Assembly: GCF_002019605.1 (NCBI RefSeq)
Contig: NZ_KV917368.1
Coordinates: 3,920,519 to 3,984,518, forward strand
Direction of reading: 5' to 3'
DNA from: Alkalihalobacterium alkalinitrilicum
GTDB taxonomy: Bacteria > Bacillota > Bacilli > Bacillales > Bacillaceae_F
DNA: 64,000 nt
Each line of letters begins with the position of its first letter. Position 1 is the stretch's first letter. Positions 54,463 through 62,070 of this stretch are shown here, in pieces. Below the pieces are notes generated by a model. That model was given only the letters and a program-made list of their open reading frames with translations, was not told the DNA's origin and did no database searches. The position numbers and the translations under genes are program-made.

Positions 54463-54503
54463 TATATAAGAGACGCTGAAAATAAGACGCGGAGGGGAAT
54501 ACG

Positions 54504-55829
54504 TTGGAAAAAATAATTGTCCAAGGCGGTAAGCAGCTCTCTGGCTCTGTGAAAGTGGAAGGGGCTAAGAACGCTGTTTTACCAGTTATCGCTGCATCTA
54601 TTCTCGCTAGCCGTGGCACTAGCAACATATATGATGTGCCATCATTGGCTGATGTATACACGATGGAGGAAGTTTTACGAAATTTAAATATTGATGTGAC
54701 GTACGAAAACGGAACATTTTCTGTGAAAGCAGAAAAACCATTAAAAATTGAAGCACCTTTTGAATATGTAAGAAAAATGCGTGCCTCATTCCTAGTTATG
54801 GGTCCATTACTTGCTCGCGTTGGTCATGCAAGAATTGCTTTGCCAGGAGGATGTGCGATTGGTTCGAGACCAATTGATCAGCATTTAAAAGGCTTTGAAG
54901 CGATGGGAGCAGTTGTAGAAATCGGTAATGGATTTATCGAAGCGAAAATTGATGGCCGTTTAAAAGGGGCAAAAATATATTTAGATTTCCCAAGTGTTGG
55001 AGCAACTGAAAATATTATGATGGCAGCTGCAATGGCAGAAGGAACTACCATCTTAGAAAATGCTGCAGAAGAGCCAGAAATTGTTTGCCTTGCTAACTAT
55101 TTAAATGCTATGGGAGCTAAAGTTCGCGGAGCAGGAACAGGAACGATTCGCATTGAAGGTGTAGATGAATTAATCGCAGCCAATCACACGGTAATTCCAG
55201 ACCGAATTGAAGCAGGAACATTTATGGTTGCTGCCGCAATTACAGGAGGAAATGTCCTTGTTGAGGGAGCGGTTTCTGAACATTTACGCCCACTTATTGC
55301 GAAAATGGAAGAAATGGGAGTACAAATCATTGAGGAAGAAAACGGTCTACGAGTCATTGGCCCTAAAACGTTAAAACCAATTGATATTAAAACGATGCCG
55401 CATCCTGGTTTCCCAACAGATATGCAAGCGCAAATGATGGCATTGCTTCTAAAGTCGAATGGAACGAGTGTTATTACAGAAACGGTATTTGAAAATCGTT
55501 TCATGCATGTGGAAGAATTCCGTCGCATGAATGGAAATATTAAAATTGAAGGAAGATCTGCAATTATTAGTGGACCAAGTTCACTACAAGGTGCTGAAGT
55601 GTCAGCAACTGATTTACGTGCAGGTGCTGCCCTAATTCTTGCTGGATTAGTTGCAGACGGTGTAACACGTGTAGTGGAACTCAAGCATATAGACCGCGGT
55701 TACGTTGACCTTGCTGGTAAATTGAGTAAGCTAGGTGCTAACGTTGAACGAATCGAAGAAATTGTGGAAGAGGAAATTCAAAATCAGGATGCTCCTGCAC
55801 CCTTGAAAATGAATACAAACCTTGTTTAA
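54504..55829 (+). CDS. murAA: UDP-N-acetylglucosamine 1-carboxyvinyltransferase (main paralogue)
   Basis: The 441-residue MurA has [17 protein letters not shown], the catalytic cysteine in [24 protein letters not shown], and [16 protein letters not shown]. It begins with TTG 54504 (MEKIIVQGG) after GGAGGGG. It is the counterpart of essential B. subtilis murAA, with the same flanks ywmB and spoIID. The C terminus is slightly extended and acidic. It is distinct from murAB at 10671. Confidence 0.97.
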   Translation: MEKIIVQGGKQLSGSVKVEGAKNAVLPVIAASILASRGTSNIYDVPSLADVYTMEEVLRNLNIDVTYENGTFSVKAEKPLKIEAPFEYVRKMRASFLVMGPLLARVGHARIALPGGCAIGSRPIDQHLKGFEAMGAVVEIGNGFIEAKIDGRLKGAKIYLDFPSVGATENIMMAAAMAEGTTILENAAEEPEIVCLANYLNAMGAKVRGAGTGTIRIEGVDELIAANHTVIPDRIEAGTFMVAAAITGGNVLVEGAVSEHLRPLIAKMEEMGVQIIEEENGLRVIGPKTLKPIDIKTMPHPGFPTDMQAQMMALLLKSNGTSVITETVFENRFMHVEEFRRMNGNIKIEGRSAIISGPSSLQGAEVSATDLRAGAALILAGLVADGVTRVVELKHIDRGYVDLAGKLSKLGANVERIEEIVEEEIQNQDAPAPLKMNTNLV

Positions 55830-55837
55830 TACAGAAT

Positions 55838-55874
55838 GTGTCTTACGCTAACCTAAGTGTAAGGCACTTTTTTT
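55838..55874 (+). terminator. intrinsic terminator after murAA
   Basis: GTGTCTTAC (55838-55846) pairs with GTAAGGCAC (55859-55867) with one G-U pair, followed by seven Ts. Confidence 0.88.
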
Positions 55875-56015
55875 GTTTTCGTATTTTTCTAATTTACTTA
55901 GCATACAATAATATTCTGTTATAGAACCATTATAGCCATAATTTTATAGAAATATATTAAAAAATTCTAAATAATATGTAAAAATCTTTAATTTGTAAAC
56001 AAATTGAAAAAAATG

Positions 56016-56044
56016 GTCTATTTCATGACAAGCCTGCATAAAAT
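56016..56044 (+). promoter_or_regulatory. candidate sigma-E promoter of spoIID
   Basis: GTCTATT (56016-56022), 14 bp and CATAAAAT (56037-56044) each differ by one base from the sigma-E consensus GHATAHT / CATACAHT. B. subtilis spoIID is sigma-E dependent. The leader would be about 130 nt and contains element E3. Confidence 0.55.
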
Positions 56045-56120
56045 CAGTAAAGAGACAAAAAGGATTCCCAGTATACTAAAAAACACGTAACTAACTATGA
56101 ACTAGGCGAATTTTTTTATT

Positions 56121-56160
56121 TGACCATCAGTGTGGAGGACACTGATGGAAGTTTTAGTTT
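56121..56160 (+). repeat. relic element E3 (hairpin with SD-like loop) in the spoIID leader
   Basis: CCATCAGTGT (56124-56133) pairs perfectly with ACACTGATGG (56139-56148) around a GGAGG loop, followed by AAGTTTTAGTTT. This matches the 3' end of E1 and E2. The loop GGAGG is 40 bases from the spoIID start, too far to act as its ribosome binding site. Confidence 0.6.
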
Positions 56161-56178
56161 AAGTACTGGAGGCTTGGC

Positions 56179-57204
56179 ATGAAACGAATAGTAATTATAG
56201 GAACTATTTTATGTAGTATTATTGTAGGTTTACCTGCGATGCTCGTCATCATGTTTTCATCAGATGATCTTGAAACGATAAATCCAGTTGAAACCGCCGC
56301 CTCAGCAGGTACGGAGCAAGAGATGCAGCTAGAAAATTCAACACCTATTTCGGTATCGGTCTATCGGTCAAAAGAAAGTAGGATTGAAGAAGTTCAACTC
56401 GAAGAATATGTGGTCGGAGTGGTGGCTTCTGAAATGCCAGCAGAATTTGAAATTGAGGCATTAAAGGCACAAGCCCTAACGGCGAGAACGTTTATATTAA
56501 AACAAATGCTAGAACCTAGTGATTTTGCCATGCCTGAGGGCGCAATGGTTACGGACACAGTTCACCACCAAGTATATAAAAGCCAAGAGCAGTTAAAAGA
56601 AGAATGGGGTAAAGACTATGAATGGCGGATTACTCGTATTCGTGAAGCCGTCGCACATACACAAGGTCAAGTGCTAACCTATGACGGTAATCCAATCACA
56701 GCCGCTTTCTTCTCGACGAGTAACGGCTATACCGAGAACTCAGAAGATTATTGGCCAAATCCGATTCCATACTTACGAAGTGTTGAAAGCCCATGGGATA
56801 CGAATTCACCGAGATTTACGGCAACAACCGCTATTTCTGTTAGCGAATTTCAAGAAAAACTAGGAGTACAATTACCACCCGATGGCTCAGTGGGGCAAAT
56901 TATCAATCGCACAGACGGAAATCGTGTGGCTCAAGTAAATATCAATGGTAAAGAATTAACGGGACGTCAAGTAAGGGAAAAATTAGCATTAGATTCCAGT
57001 GATTTTAACTGGAGGAGACAAGGCGACCAAATTATCGTAGAAACCAGGGGCTGGGGCCATGGCGTTGGCATGAGCCAATACGGTGCGAATGGAATGGCAA
57101 AGGAAGGAAGAACTTATCAAGATATTATCCAGCATTACTATCAAGGCGTAGCCGTCTCACCTGTCGATCCATATATCGGTGATCTTGTAGTGCGAAAAGA
57201 TTGA
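56179..57204 (+). CDS. spoIID: stage II sporulation protein D
   Basis: SpoIID is a lytic transglycosylase that cuts glycan strands at the septum to drive engulfment with SpoIIM and SpoIIP. The 341-residue protein has one membrane helix (residues 3-27). The catalytic glutamate E85 lies in VVASEMPAEFEIEALKAQALTARTF, matching E88 of B. subtilis. The C-terminal SpoIID domain has ITAAFFSTSNGYTENSEDYW and GWGHGVGMSQYGANGMA. ATG 56179 follows TGGAGG. Confidence 0.97.
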   Translation: MKRIVIIGTILCSIIVGLPAMLVIMFSSDDLETINPVETAASAGTEQEMQLENSTPISVSVYRSKESRIEEVQLEEYVVGVVASEMPAEFEIEALKAQALTARTFILKQMLEPSDFAMPEGAMVTDTVHHQVYKSQEQLKEEWGKDYEWRITRIREAVAHTQGQVLTYDGNPITAAFFSTSNGYTENSEDYWPNPIPYLRSVESPWDTNSPRFTATTAISVSEFQEKLGVQLPPDGSVGQIINRTDGNRVAQVNINGKELTGRQVREKLALDSSDFNWRRQGDQIIVETRGWGHGVGMSQYGANGMAKEGRTYQDIIQHYYQGVAVSPVDPYIGDLVVRKD

Positions 57205-57247
57205 TGTCGAGCTAAGCGCTGTGCTAGAAGTGATTGATGCGGAAATT

Positions 57248-57402
57248 TATCCCGTTTAACTGGCGCTAAGACCCCCACTTCAAACCTTTGAGGCCACAAG
57301 AAAGACTATGTAGGAGATAAGCGCCAGTAACAACCCGATTGGTTCAACTAACATTCAGCGGGGATGAAAGAAAACTTCCTATGAATTAAGTTTCACTTTA
57401 TA
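57248..57402 (+). repeat. hairpin-ended relic element E2 downstream of spoIID
   Basis: CTGGCGCT (57260-57267) pairs perfectly with AGCGCCAG (57320-57327). The 3' part has ATTCA/TGAAT (57353-57357 and 57382-57386) around CGGGG...CTTCC, then AAGTTTCACTTTATA. The 5' ACCCCCACTTCAA and the 3' hairpin with the GAAGTTTCA-like tail are shared with E1. The style recalls right ends of IS200/IS605-type elements, but there is no tnpB here. Confidence 0.6.
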
Positions 57403-57541
57403 TACGAATGAATAGGAGGAGTGCAGGTCCATTTAGGATCAGCTTCCTCTTTATTTTTATTTGTGAAAGCAGTAATAATGCAAGAGCGTTTTTTAGATAT
57501 CGGAGAAAGAAGGCATATTGAGATTAATTCAGGTTTCAGAC

Positions 57542-57712
57542 GCGAGTATTTACAATAAAAGGAAATAAAAGCGAGTAACAATGCATTTAGGATGAAATGT
57601 TTCCAGTAAAAGGAATAAATAATAAGTAAACTCCATTTTAGATCAAAATTATCCCTTAAAATGGAAGCGAAGTCGAGTAAATCAGCTTTTAGATTAAATT
57701 TCTCCCTACTCG
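57542..57712. repeat. degenerate about 50-bp tandem repeat (family B)
   Basis: Units beginning GCGAGTAAC (57571), AATAAGTAAAC (57621) and TCGAGTAAATC (57672) are spaced by about 50 bp, each followed by CATTTTAGAT-like and CTCCC/TCCC motifs. A shortened unit at 57542 leads. The rest of 57403-57840 holds nothing I can name. Confidence 0.45.
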
Positions 57713-57850
57713 AGATCCTTACTGAAGCCCTGGTAAATTAGTAACGTTAAGTAATTTCGTTCAATTAAAAAGAGGTGTAACTACCTATAAAAAGTGGCTA
57801 ACTTAACACATTGTAAAAAAATTTAGTTTTTCTTGCATAATATGAAAGGG

Positions 57851-57859
57851 TTTGTCGAA
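57851..57859 (+). promoter_or_regulatory. Spo0A-box-like sequence upstream of spoIIQ
   Basis: TTTGTCGAA matches a Spo0A box exactly, 30 bp before the sigma-F -35 element. Function is unproven. Confidence 0.3.
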
Positions 57860-57889
57860 AAATAATTCAAAAAACTTTTTTTAGAAAAT

Positions 57890-57919
57890 GTATATAATGT
57901 CTTGAATTTGATCAGAATG
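57890..57919 (+). promoter_or_regulatory. candidate sigma-F promoter of spoIIQ
   Basis: GTATA (57890-57894), exactly 15 bp, then GATCAGAATG (57910-57919) match GYWTA-N15-GGNNANAHTR at all but one position, the same position that differs at spoIIR. B. subtilis spoIIQ is sigma-F dependent. Confidence 0.72.
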
Positions 57920-57939
57920 GTTGCTGAGGTGATGATCAA

Positions 57940-58773
57940 ATGAGAGATGAAGAAAAAAATCAATCTTCAAAACAATCAAATGAAGTGAACAAATTTAATG
58001 TTCAACGATTCTTACGCAAGAAATGGATGTTACCGGCTGTTTACTTAGGAGCTGCTGCAATTGTACTTAGTGCTTTTTTCCTCATGCAAAATCAAGATAA
58101 TACAGCTTTAGAGTCTGATCCAATCGGGGTCACACAACCAAGCGGTGATGGAATTGAAGTACACGAAGGTGATGCAATCCCAGTTACAAGTGCAAATGAA
58201 GTTATCAAAATGCCAGTAGCAAACGAAAGTGAAGTTGATATTGTAGGATATTTTTATGACTACAATGCCTCAGCTGAAGAGCAACAAGCTGCATTAGTGT
58301 ATTACAACAACATGTACTACCAAAACAAAGGAATTGATTTAGCACAGGAAAACGGCGAAAGCTTTGAAGTAACTGCTGCACTTAGTGGTACAGTTGTAAA
58401 AGCTGAAAAAGATCCTTTACTTGGTCATGTGATTGAAATTAACCACGATAATGGGGTTATTACACATTATCACAGCTTAGAAGGTTTAGAAGTTGAAGAA
58501 GGTTCTTCTGTGAAACAAGGTGACATTATTGGACGTGCTGGACGCAACTTGTACAATGCTGAAGCAGACGTTCACGTTCACTTTGAAATTCGTCATAACG
58601 GTGAAGCTGTAAATCCTTTAGACTATTTTAACCAATCTCTTGAAACGTTAGTCGATGAAAGCCATCGTATGGATGAAGACATCGCAAGCGCTGAAGAAGA
58701 TGTAGATGGTGCTAAAGACGCAGAAGATGACAAAGAGAAAAATGAAGAAGACGAAGAAGTTCAACCAGAATAA
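57940..58773 (+). CDS. spoIIQ: stage II sporulation protein Q
   Basis: SpoIIQ is a forespore membrane protein that binds SpoIIIAH of the mother cell across the engulfing septum. The 277-residue protein has one helix (residues 30-49) and an extracellular LytM/M23 domain (about 125-230). HVHFE (H212, H214) and D133 are kept, but the first zinc histidine is replaced by N129 in YQNKGIDLA, so it is probably not an active endopeptidase. B. subtilis SpoIIQ also has a degenerate site. The C-terminal tail (from about 239) is acidic. ATG 57940 follows GAGGTGA. Confidence 0.95.
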   Translation: MRDEEKNQSSKQSNEVNKFNVQRFLRKKWMLPAVYLGAAAIVLSAFFLMQNQDNTALESDPIGVTQPSGDGIEVHEGDAIPVTSANEVIKMPVANESEVDIVGYFYDYNASAEEQQAALVYYNNMYYQNKGIDLAQENGESFEVTAALSGTVVKAEKDPLLGHVIEINHDNGVITHYHSLEGLEVEEGSSVKQGDIIGRAGRNLYNAEADVHVHFEIRHNGEAVNPLDYFNQSLETLVDESHRMDEDIASAEEDVDGAKDAEDDKEKNEEDEEVQPE

Positions 58774-58788
58774 TTAAACCAAAAAAGT

Positions 58789-58839
58789 GGTGGCAGACAC
58801 TTCTAACGAGCAATCGTTAAAGTGTTTGTCACCTTTTTT
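58789..58839 (+). terminator. intrinsic terminator after spoIIQ
   Basis: GGTGGCAGACACTT (58789-58802) pairs with AAGTGTTTGTCACC (58820-58833) with two G-U pairs. The stem is extended by TAACGA/TCGTTA inside and followed by six Ts. Confidence 0.92.
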
Positions 58840-59108
58840 AACGTGTTCATTGTGGAAAGTTAATCTATCAATGGTTCCGAGAGTTTCAAGAAAAAATTTA
58901 CAAAAAAAAATAAAAAAACAGTTGACTAAGTATCTGAAAATTTGGAATAATGTGTATTGTAAAACAATAAAATGAAGACTGAGCAAGAGTGCAACCTAGT
59001 GATTTCAACAACAATCTTCTGTTATGTAATACATACAGAAAAATGAGAATAAGAGATCTCAACCGATAGTAACGTATAAGAGAAGTTTGAAGAGCTTGGT
59101 TCAGTAGT

Positions 59109-59160
59109 TGTAAACGTAAAAAAATGATAGCGTTTACACCGTAATATAACACGTTAAAAT
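59109..59160 (+). promoter_or_regulatory. promoter with two cre-like sites upstream of the symporter cluster
   Basis: TTTACA (59133-59138), 16 bp and TAAAAT (59155-59160) form a promoter. TGATAGCGTTTACA (59125-59138) differs by one base from the CcpA cre consensus TGNAARCGNWWWCA and covers the -35. TGTAAACGTAAAAA (59109-59122) also differs by one. CcpA repression is expected. A second weak promoter (TTGACT 58922-58927, 18 bp, AATAAT 58946-58951) lies upstream; 58952-59108 shows nothing else. Confidence 0.65.
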
Positions 59161-59257
59161 TCTATGTTTTATTTTTTCGCCAAGGAGGGATGGTATAAGA
59201 ACTTTTTTCAAGCGATCATCATCGCTCAGTCTTAAAAGCAACTTTTGGGTTCTTTTA

Positions 59258-59285
59258 AAAACTGATTACAGGGTCAGTTTTTCAT
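59258..59285 (+). terminator. terminator-like hairpin in the symporter cluster leader
   Basis: AAAACTGA (59258-59265) pairs with TCAGTTTT (59274-59281) and a short U-run follows, 30 bp before the first small ORF. A smaller hairpin AGCGAT/ATCGCT lies before it at about 59211. Possible attenuator. Confidence 0.45.
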
Positions 59286-59314
59286 GCGTTAATAATTTAA
59301 GGGGGAAAACTGAT

Positions 59315-59491
59315 ATGATCTATGTCTTTTTACTGATTACACTGTTTAGCTTTATATTTGCTTTCTGCAAGAAAAAGCCATTATTCTTATCCGTACCATT
59401 CGCTACGATTTTCGTATATATGATCGTCCAAATTGCAATGGTCCCTCTTCCATTTTGGGATACCGTAAAGTTTATTGTGAGTTTAAGGTGA
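59315..59491 (+). CDS. small hydrophobic membrane protein (58 aa)
   Basis: The frame starts at ATG 59315 after AAGGGGGAA, a strong ribosome binding site, and codes for two membrane helices (MIYVFLLITLFSFIFAF, and LSVPFATIFVYMIVQIAMVPLPF) joined by a CKKK turn. It ends four bases before the next small gene. I do not recognise a family. Its place at the head of the symporter cluster, with a good start signal, supports a real gene. Confidence 0.6.
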   Translation: MIYVFLLITLFSFIFAFCKKKPLFLSVPFATIFVYMIVQIAMVPLPFWDTVKFIVSLR

Positions 59492-59495
59492 TCAA

Positions 59496-59735
59496 GTGAA
59501 AAAAAAGACCAATTGTAAGAAATGTAGTAGCGACGAAACGGTAGTGATGAACAAGTGGCAATACTTCATATTTTTATCAACTTTACCCATCCTAGTATCT
59601 CTCATCTTTAGCTATATTTTTCATCCGATCTTACTAAGCTTTATCCTCATTGTTTTTCTCGTCAACATGACTATCGCCAAAAAGAAAACACCATTTATCA
59701 TCTGTAGAAATTGTAAACAAGCCCAACCAGGATAA
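59496..59735 (+). CDS. small zinc-ribbon-like membrane protein (79 aa)
   Basis: The 79-residue protein has CKKC near its N terminus and CRNC near its C terminus, two pairs that could build a zinc ribbon. Two membrane helices (about 22-38 and 42-58) lie between them and bring both ends to the same face. GTG 59496 lies four bases after the preceding small gene, so coupling is likely, with AAGGTG as ribosome binding site. The function is unknown. Confidence 0.65.
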   Translation: MKKKTNCKKCSSDETVVMNKWQYFIFLSTLPILVSLIFSYIFHPILLSFILIVFLVNMTIAKKKTPFIICRNCKQAQPG

Positions 59736-59878
59736 CAAGCGAGTGTCTCTTCCTTTAGAAACAGTAGCTCAAATAGCACATACGTTTATAGAAAAAAGGC
59801 AATAGACCAATTATTATGTAAGCGGTTACAAAGTCTAGGTAACGAAAGTCCTATTGATTATTTAAAGGGGGTGAGAAT

Positions 59879-60181
59879 ATGAAAAAAATCGATAAGTCTG
59901 TAGCAGATGCCTATTTTAAAGCAAGAAACAGAGTGATCCTCATTTGTCTACTCATTGGGGGTTTAGCATCTTTTGGTGTAGTAGCGATTGCAGAGTCTCT
60001 CGTTAACTTCACATTTATGGGAATGCCGTTCCATTACTATATGGGGGCGCAAGGAGCAGTCATCACTTTCGTTGTTTTACTTTATGTCAATGCCATCATA
60101 AGTGACCGAATTGATAAGAAGTTTGGTATTGATGAGGAACAAAATACACGGATTGGTGCAGGAAAAGCACTTGATCACTAA
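59879..60181 (+). CDS. DUF4212 small subunit of a sodium:solute symporter
   Basis: The 100-residue protein begins with the amphipathic segment DKSVADAYFKARNRVILICLLIGG, has two helices, and carries the DUF4212 signature around FMGMPFHYYMGAQGAVITFVVLLYVNAIISDRID. Such proteins accompany VC_2705-subfamily symporters and are annotated as their small subunits. ATG 59879 follows AAAGGGGGTGAG. The symporter gene lies 227 bp downstream, an unusually wide gap, holding a hairpin at 60244-60294. Confidence 0.9.
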   Translation: MKKIDKSVADAYFKARNRVILICLLIGGLASFGVVAIAESLVNFTFMGMPFHYYMGAQGAVITFVVLLYVNAIISDRIDKKFGIDEEQNTRIGAGKALDH

Positions 60182-60243
60182 TTTGCATCTGATTAAAGAC
60201 ACTGACCTCATGTTCAGTCGAACATCATCTCTATAAAAAAAAA

Positions 60244-60294
60244 GTGAGGCAGGCTCTAAACAGTGCTTAGACACTGCTAGAGTCTAGCCCCTCA
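60244..60294 (+). other. intercistronic hairpin between the DUF4212 and symporter genes
   Basis: TGAGG pairs with CCTCA, then GGCTCTA with TAGAGTC-AGCC (bulged), and CAGTG with CACTG at the tip. There is no U-run after it. It may set relative levels of the two subunits by RNA processing. Confidence 0.5.
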
Positions 60295-60408
60295 AAATAA
60301 GCGACATTCATCATTAAGTGGCCCTTAATCGATGAAAAAAAATCGAACACTATTAGTTTAACAAAATTCATAAAAAAATAGAAACCTTATCCTTTAGGGG
60401 GAAGATAT

Positions 60409-62070
60409 ATGGACTCTCAATCAATCGTTTCAATATTAATGATTTGCTTAACGTTTGGACTTTATATCGGTATTTCCGTTTATAATCGTGCGAAAGTGAC
60501 ATCTGACTTTTACGTAGCGAGCCGTGGTGTACCACCGTTCTGGAATGGTATGGCCATCGGTGGAGACTGGATGAGTGCGGCCTCTTTTATTGGTATGGCT
60601 GGTACGCTCATGATCTTAGGGTATGACGGTTTAGCCTACATCATGGGTTGGACAGGTGGATACTTATTTTTAACGTTTTTACTTGCACCGCAATTACGTA
60701 AGTACGGTCGTTACACGGTGCCAGAGTTTATCGGTGACCGTTTTGATAGTAATGCGGCTCGTTTAATCGCGGCGATTGCAACGATTATTATTTCCTTCAC
60801 ATACATTATTGGTCAGCTTTCAGGATCTGGGGTTGTTATCGGCCGTATTCTCAACATTCCAGCGATGTACGGAACGATGATTGGGGTTGTCATCATTGCA
60901 ATTTACGCTACACTGGGTGGTATGAAAGGGATTACGTGGACTCAAGTGGCCCAGTATATCATCTTAATTATTGCCTACATCATTCCAATCGTGTTTATGT
61001 CGTTACAAGTAACAGGAAACCCAATCCCATGGTTAACATATGGAAACATCGTTACACAACTTGGTGAACTCGATAAGGAATTGGGCATAAGTGAATATTT
61101 CGCGCCATTTGCGCAAAGTGATAAATCTCAGTTTATTGCCCTTTTATTTACATTAATGGTAGGTACGGCAGCGTTACCACACGTTATCGTTCGTTTCTAT
61201 ACGGTATCAACAATGAAAGCAGCTCGTTGGAGTGGAGCTTGGGCGCTTCTTTTTATCGCGTTACTTTACTTGTCAGCTCCAGCATACGCAGCATTCTCTC
61301 GTTTCATCTTAATGACACAAGTAGCAGGAAGTCCGATTAATAGTTTGCCAGCTTGGACGCAAAGCTGGGTAGATACAGGTCGCTTGCAAGTTGCTGATAC
61401 AAATGGAGACGGCGTTCTTCAATGGGAAGAAATTATTATTAGTAATGACATCGTCGTTATGGCAACACCAGAAATCGCTAACTTAGGCATGTTCGTTATC
61501 GGTCTTGTCGCAGCAGGCGCGATGGCAGCAGCCTTATCAACAGCGGGTGGTCTATTAATTACGATTTCTTCATCGTTTGCTCATGATATTTACTATCGTC
61601 TTATGAACCCACAAGCAAGTGACAAAAGGCGTCTAGCCGCAGGTCGTTGGGCGATCGTATTATCGACGATTGTTGCAGGAATTGTCGCGCTTGATCCACC
61701 AGGGGTTATTACGCAAATTGTCGCATGGGCGTTTGCACTCGCGGGCGGTACGTTCTTCCCAGTTCTTTTACTCGGGGTTTGGTGGAAACGTTGTAACGCT
61801 AAAGGTGCAATCGCAGGTATGCTTTCAGGTTTATTTGTCACACTTCTGTACATTTTATTAGCTCGTCAAGGAATTACCATTTTTGGTATACTAGACACAG
61901 GTGCTGGTATTATCGGCGTTCCGGTCAACTTACTTGTAACGTTTCTAGTGTCTAAAGCTACAGCAGCACCATCGCAACGCATCCAAGATGAAGTCATCGA
62001 TTTACGTTACCCGGAGCAAATGACTTATAAAGATGGCGAGGTATGGATGGATGAATCGGCAGGAAAATAA
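60409..62070 (+). CDS. sodium:solute symporter (SSS family, VC_2705 / ActP-like)
   Basis: The 553-residue protein has about 13 membrane helices of the LeuT-fold SSS family: VTSDFYVASRGVPPFWNGMAIGGDWMSAASFIG, YTVPEFIGDRF, AALSTAGGLLITISSSFAHDIY. An extracytoplasmic loop holds a canonical EF-hand-like loop DTNGDGVLQWEE (residues 330-341). The family includes acetate/pyruvate permease ActP and relatives with DUF4212. The solute is a monocarboxylate by analogy, unproven. ATG 60409 follows TAGGGGGAAG. It overlaps the next gene. Confidence 0.92.
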   Translation: MDSQSIVSILMICLTFGLYIGISVYNRAKVTSDFYVASRGVPPFWNGMAIGGDWMSAASFIGMAGTLMILGYDGLAYIMGWTGGYLFLTFLLAPQLRKYGRYTVPEFIGDRFDSNAARLIAAIATIIISFTYIIGQLSGSGVVIGRILNIPAMYGTMIGVVIIAIYATLGGMKGITWTQVAQYIILIIAYIIPIVFMSLQVTGNPIPWLTYGNIVTQLGELDKELGISEYFAPFAQSDKSQFIALLFTLMVGTAALPHVIVRFYTVSTMKAARWSGAWALLFIALLYLSAPAYAAFSRFILMTQVAGSPINSLPAWTQSWVDTGRLQVADTNGDGVLQWEEIIISNDIVVMATPEIANLGMFVIGLVAAGAMAAALSTAGGLLITISSSFAHDIYYRLMNPQASDKRRLAAGRWAIVLSTIVAGIVALDPPGVITQIVAWAFALAGGTFFPVLLLGVWWKRCNAKGAIAGMLSGLFVTLLYILLARQGITIFGILDTGAGIIGVPVNLLVTFLVSKATAAPSQRIQDEVIDLRYPEQMTYKDGEVWMDESAGK

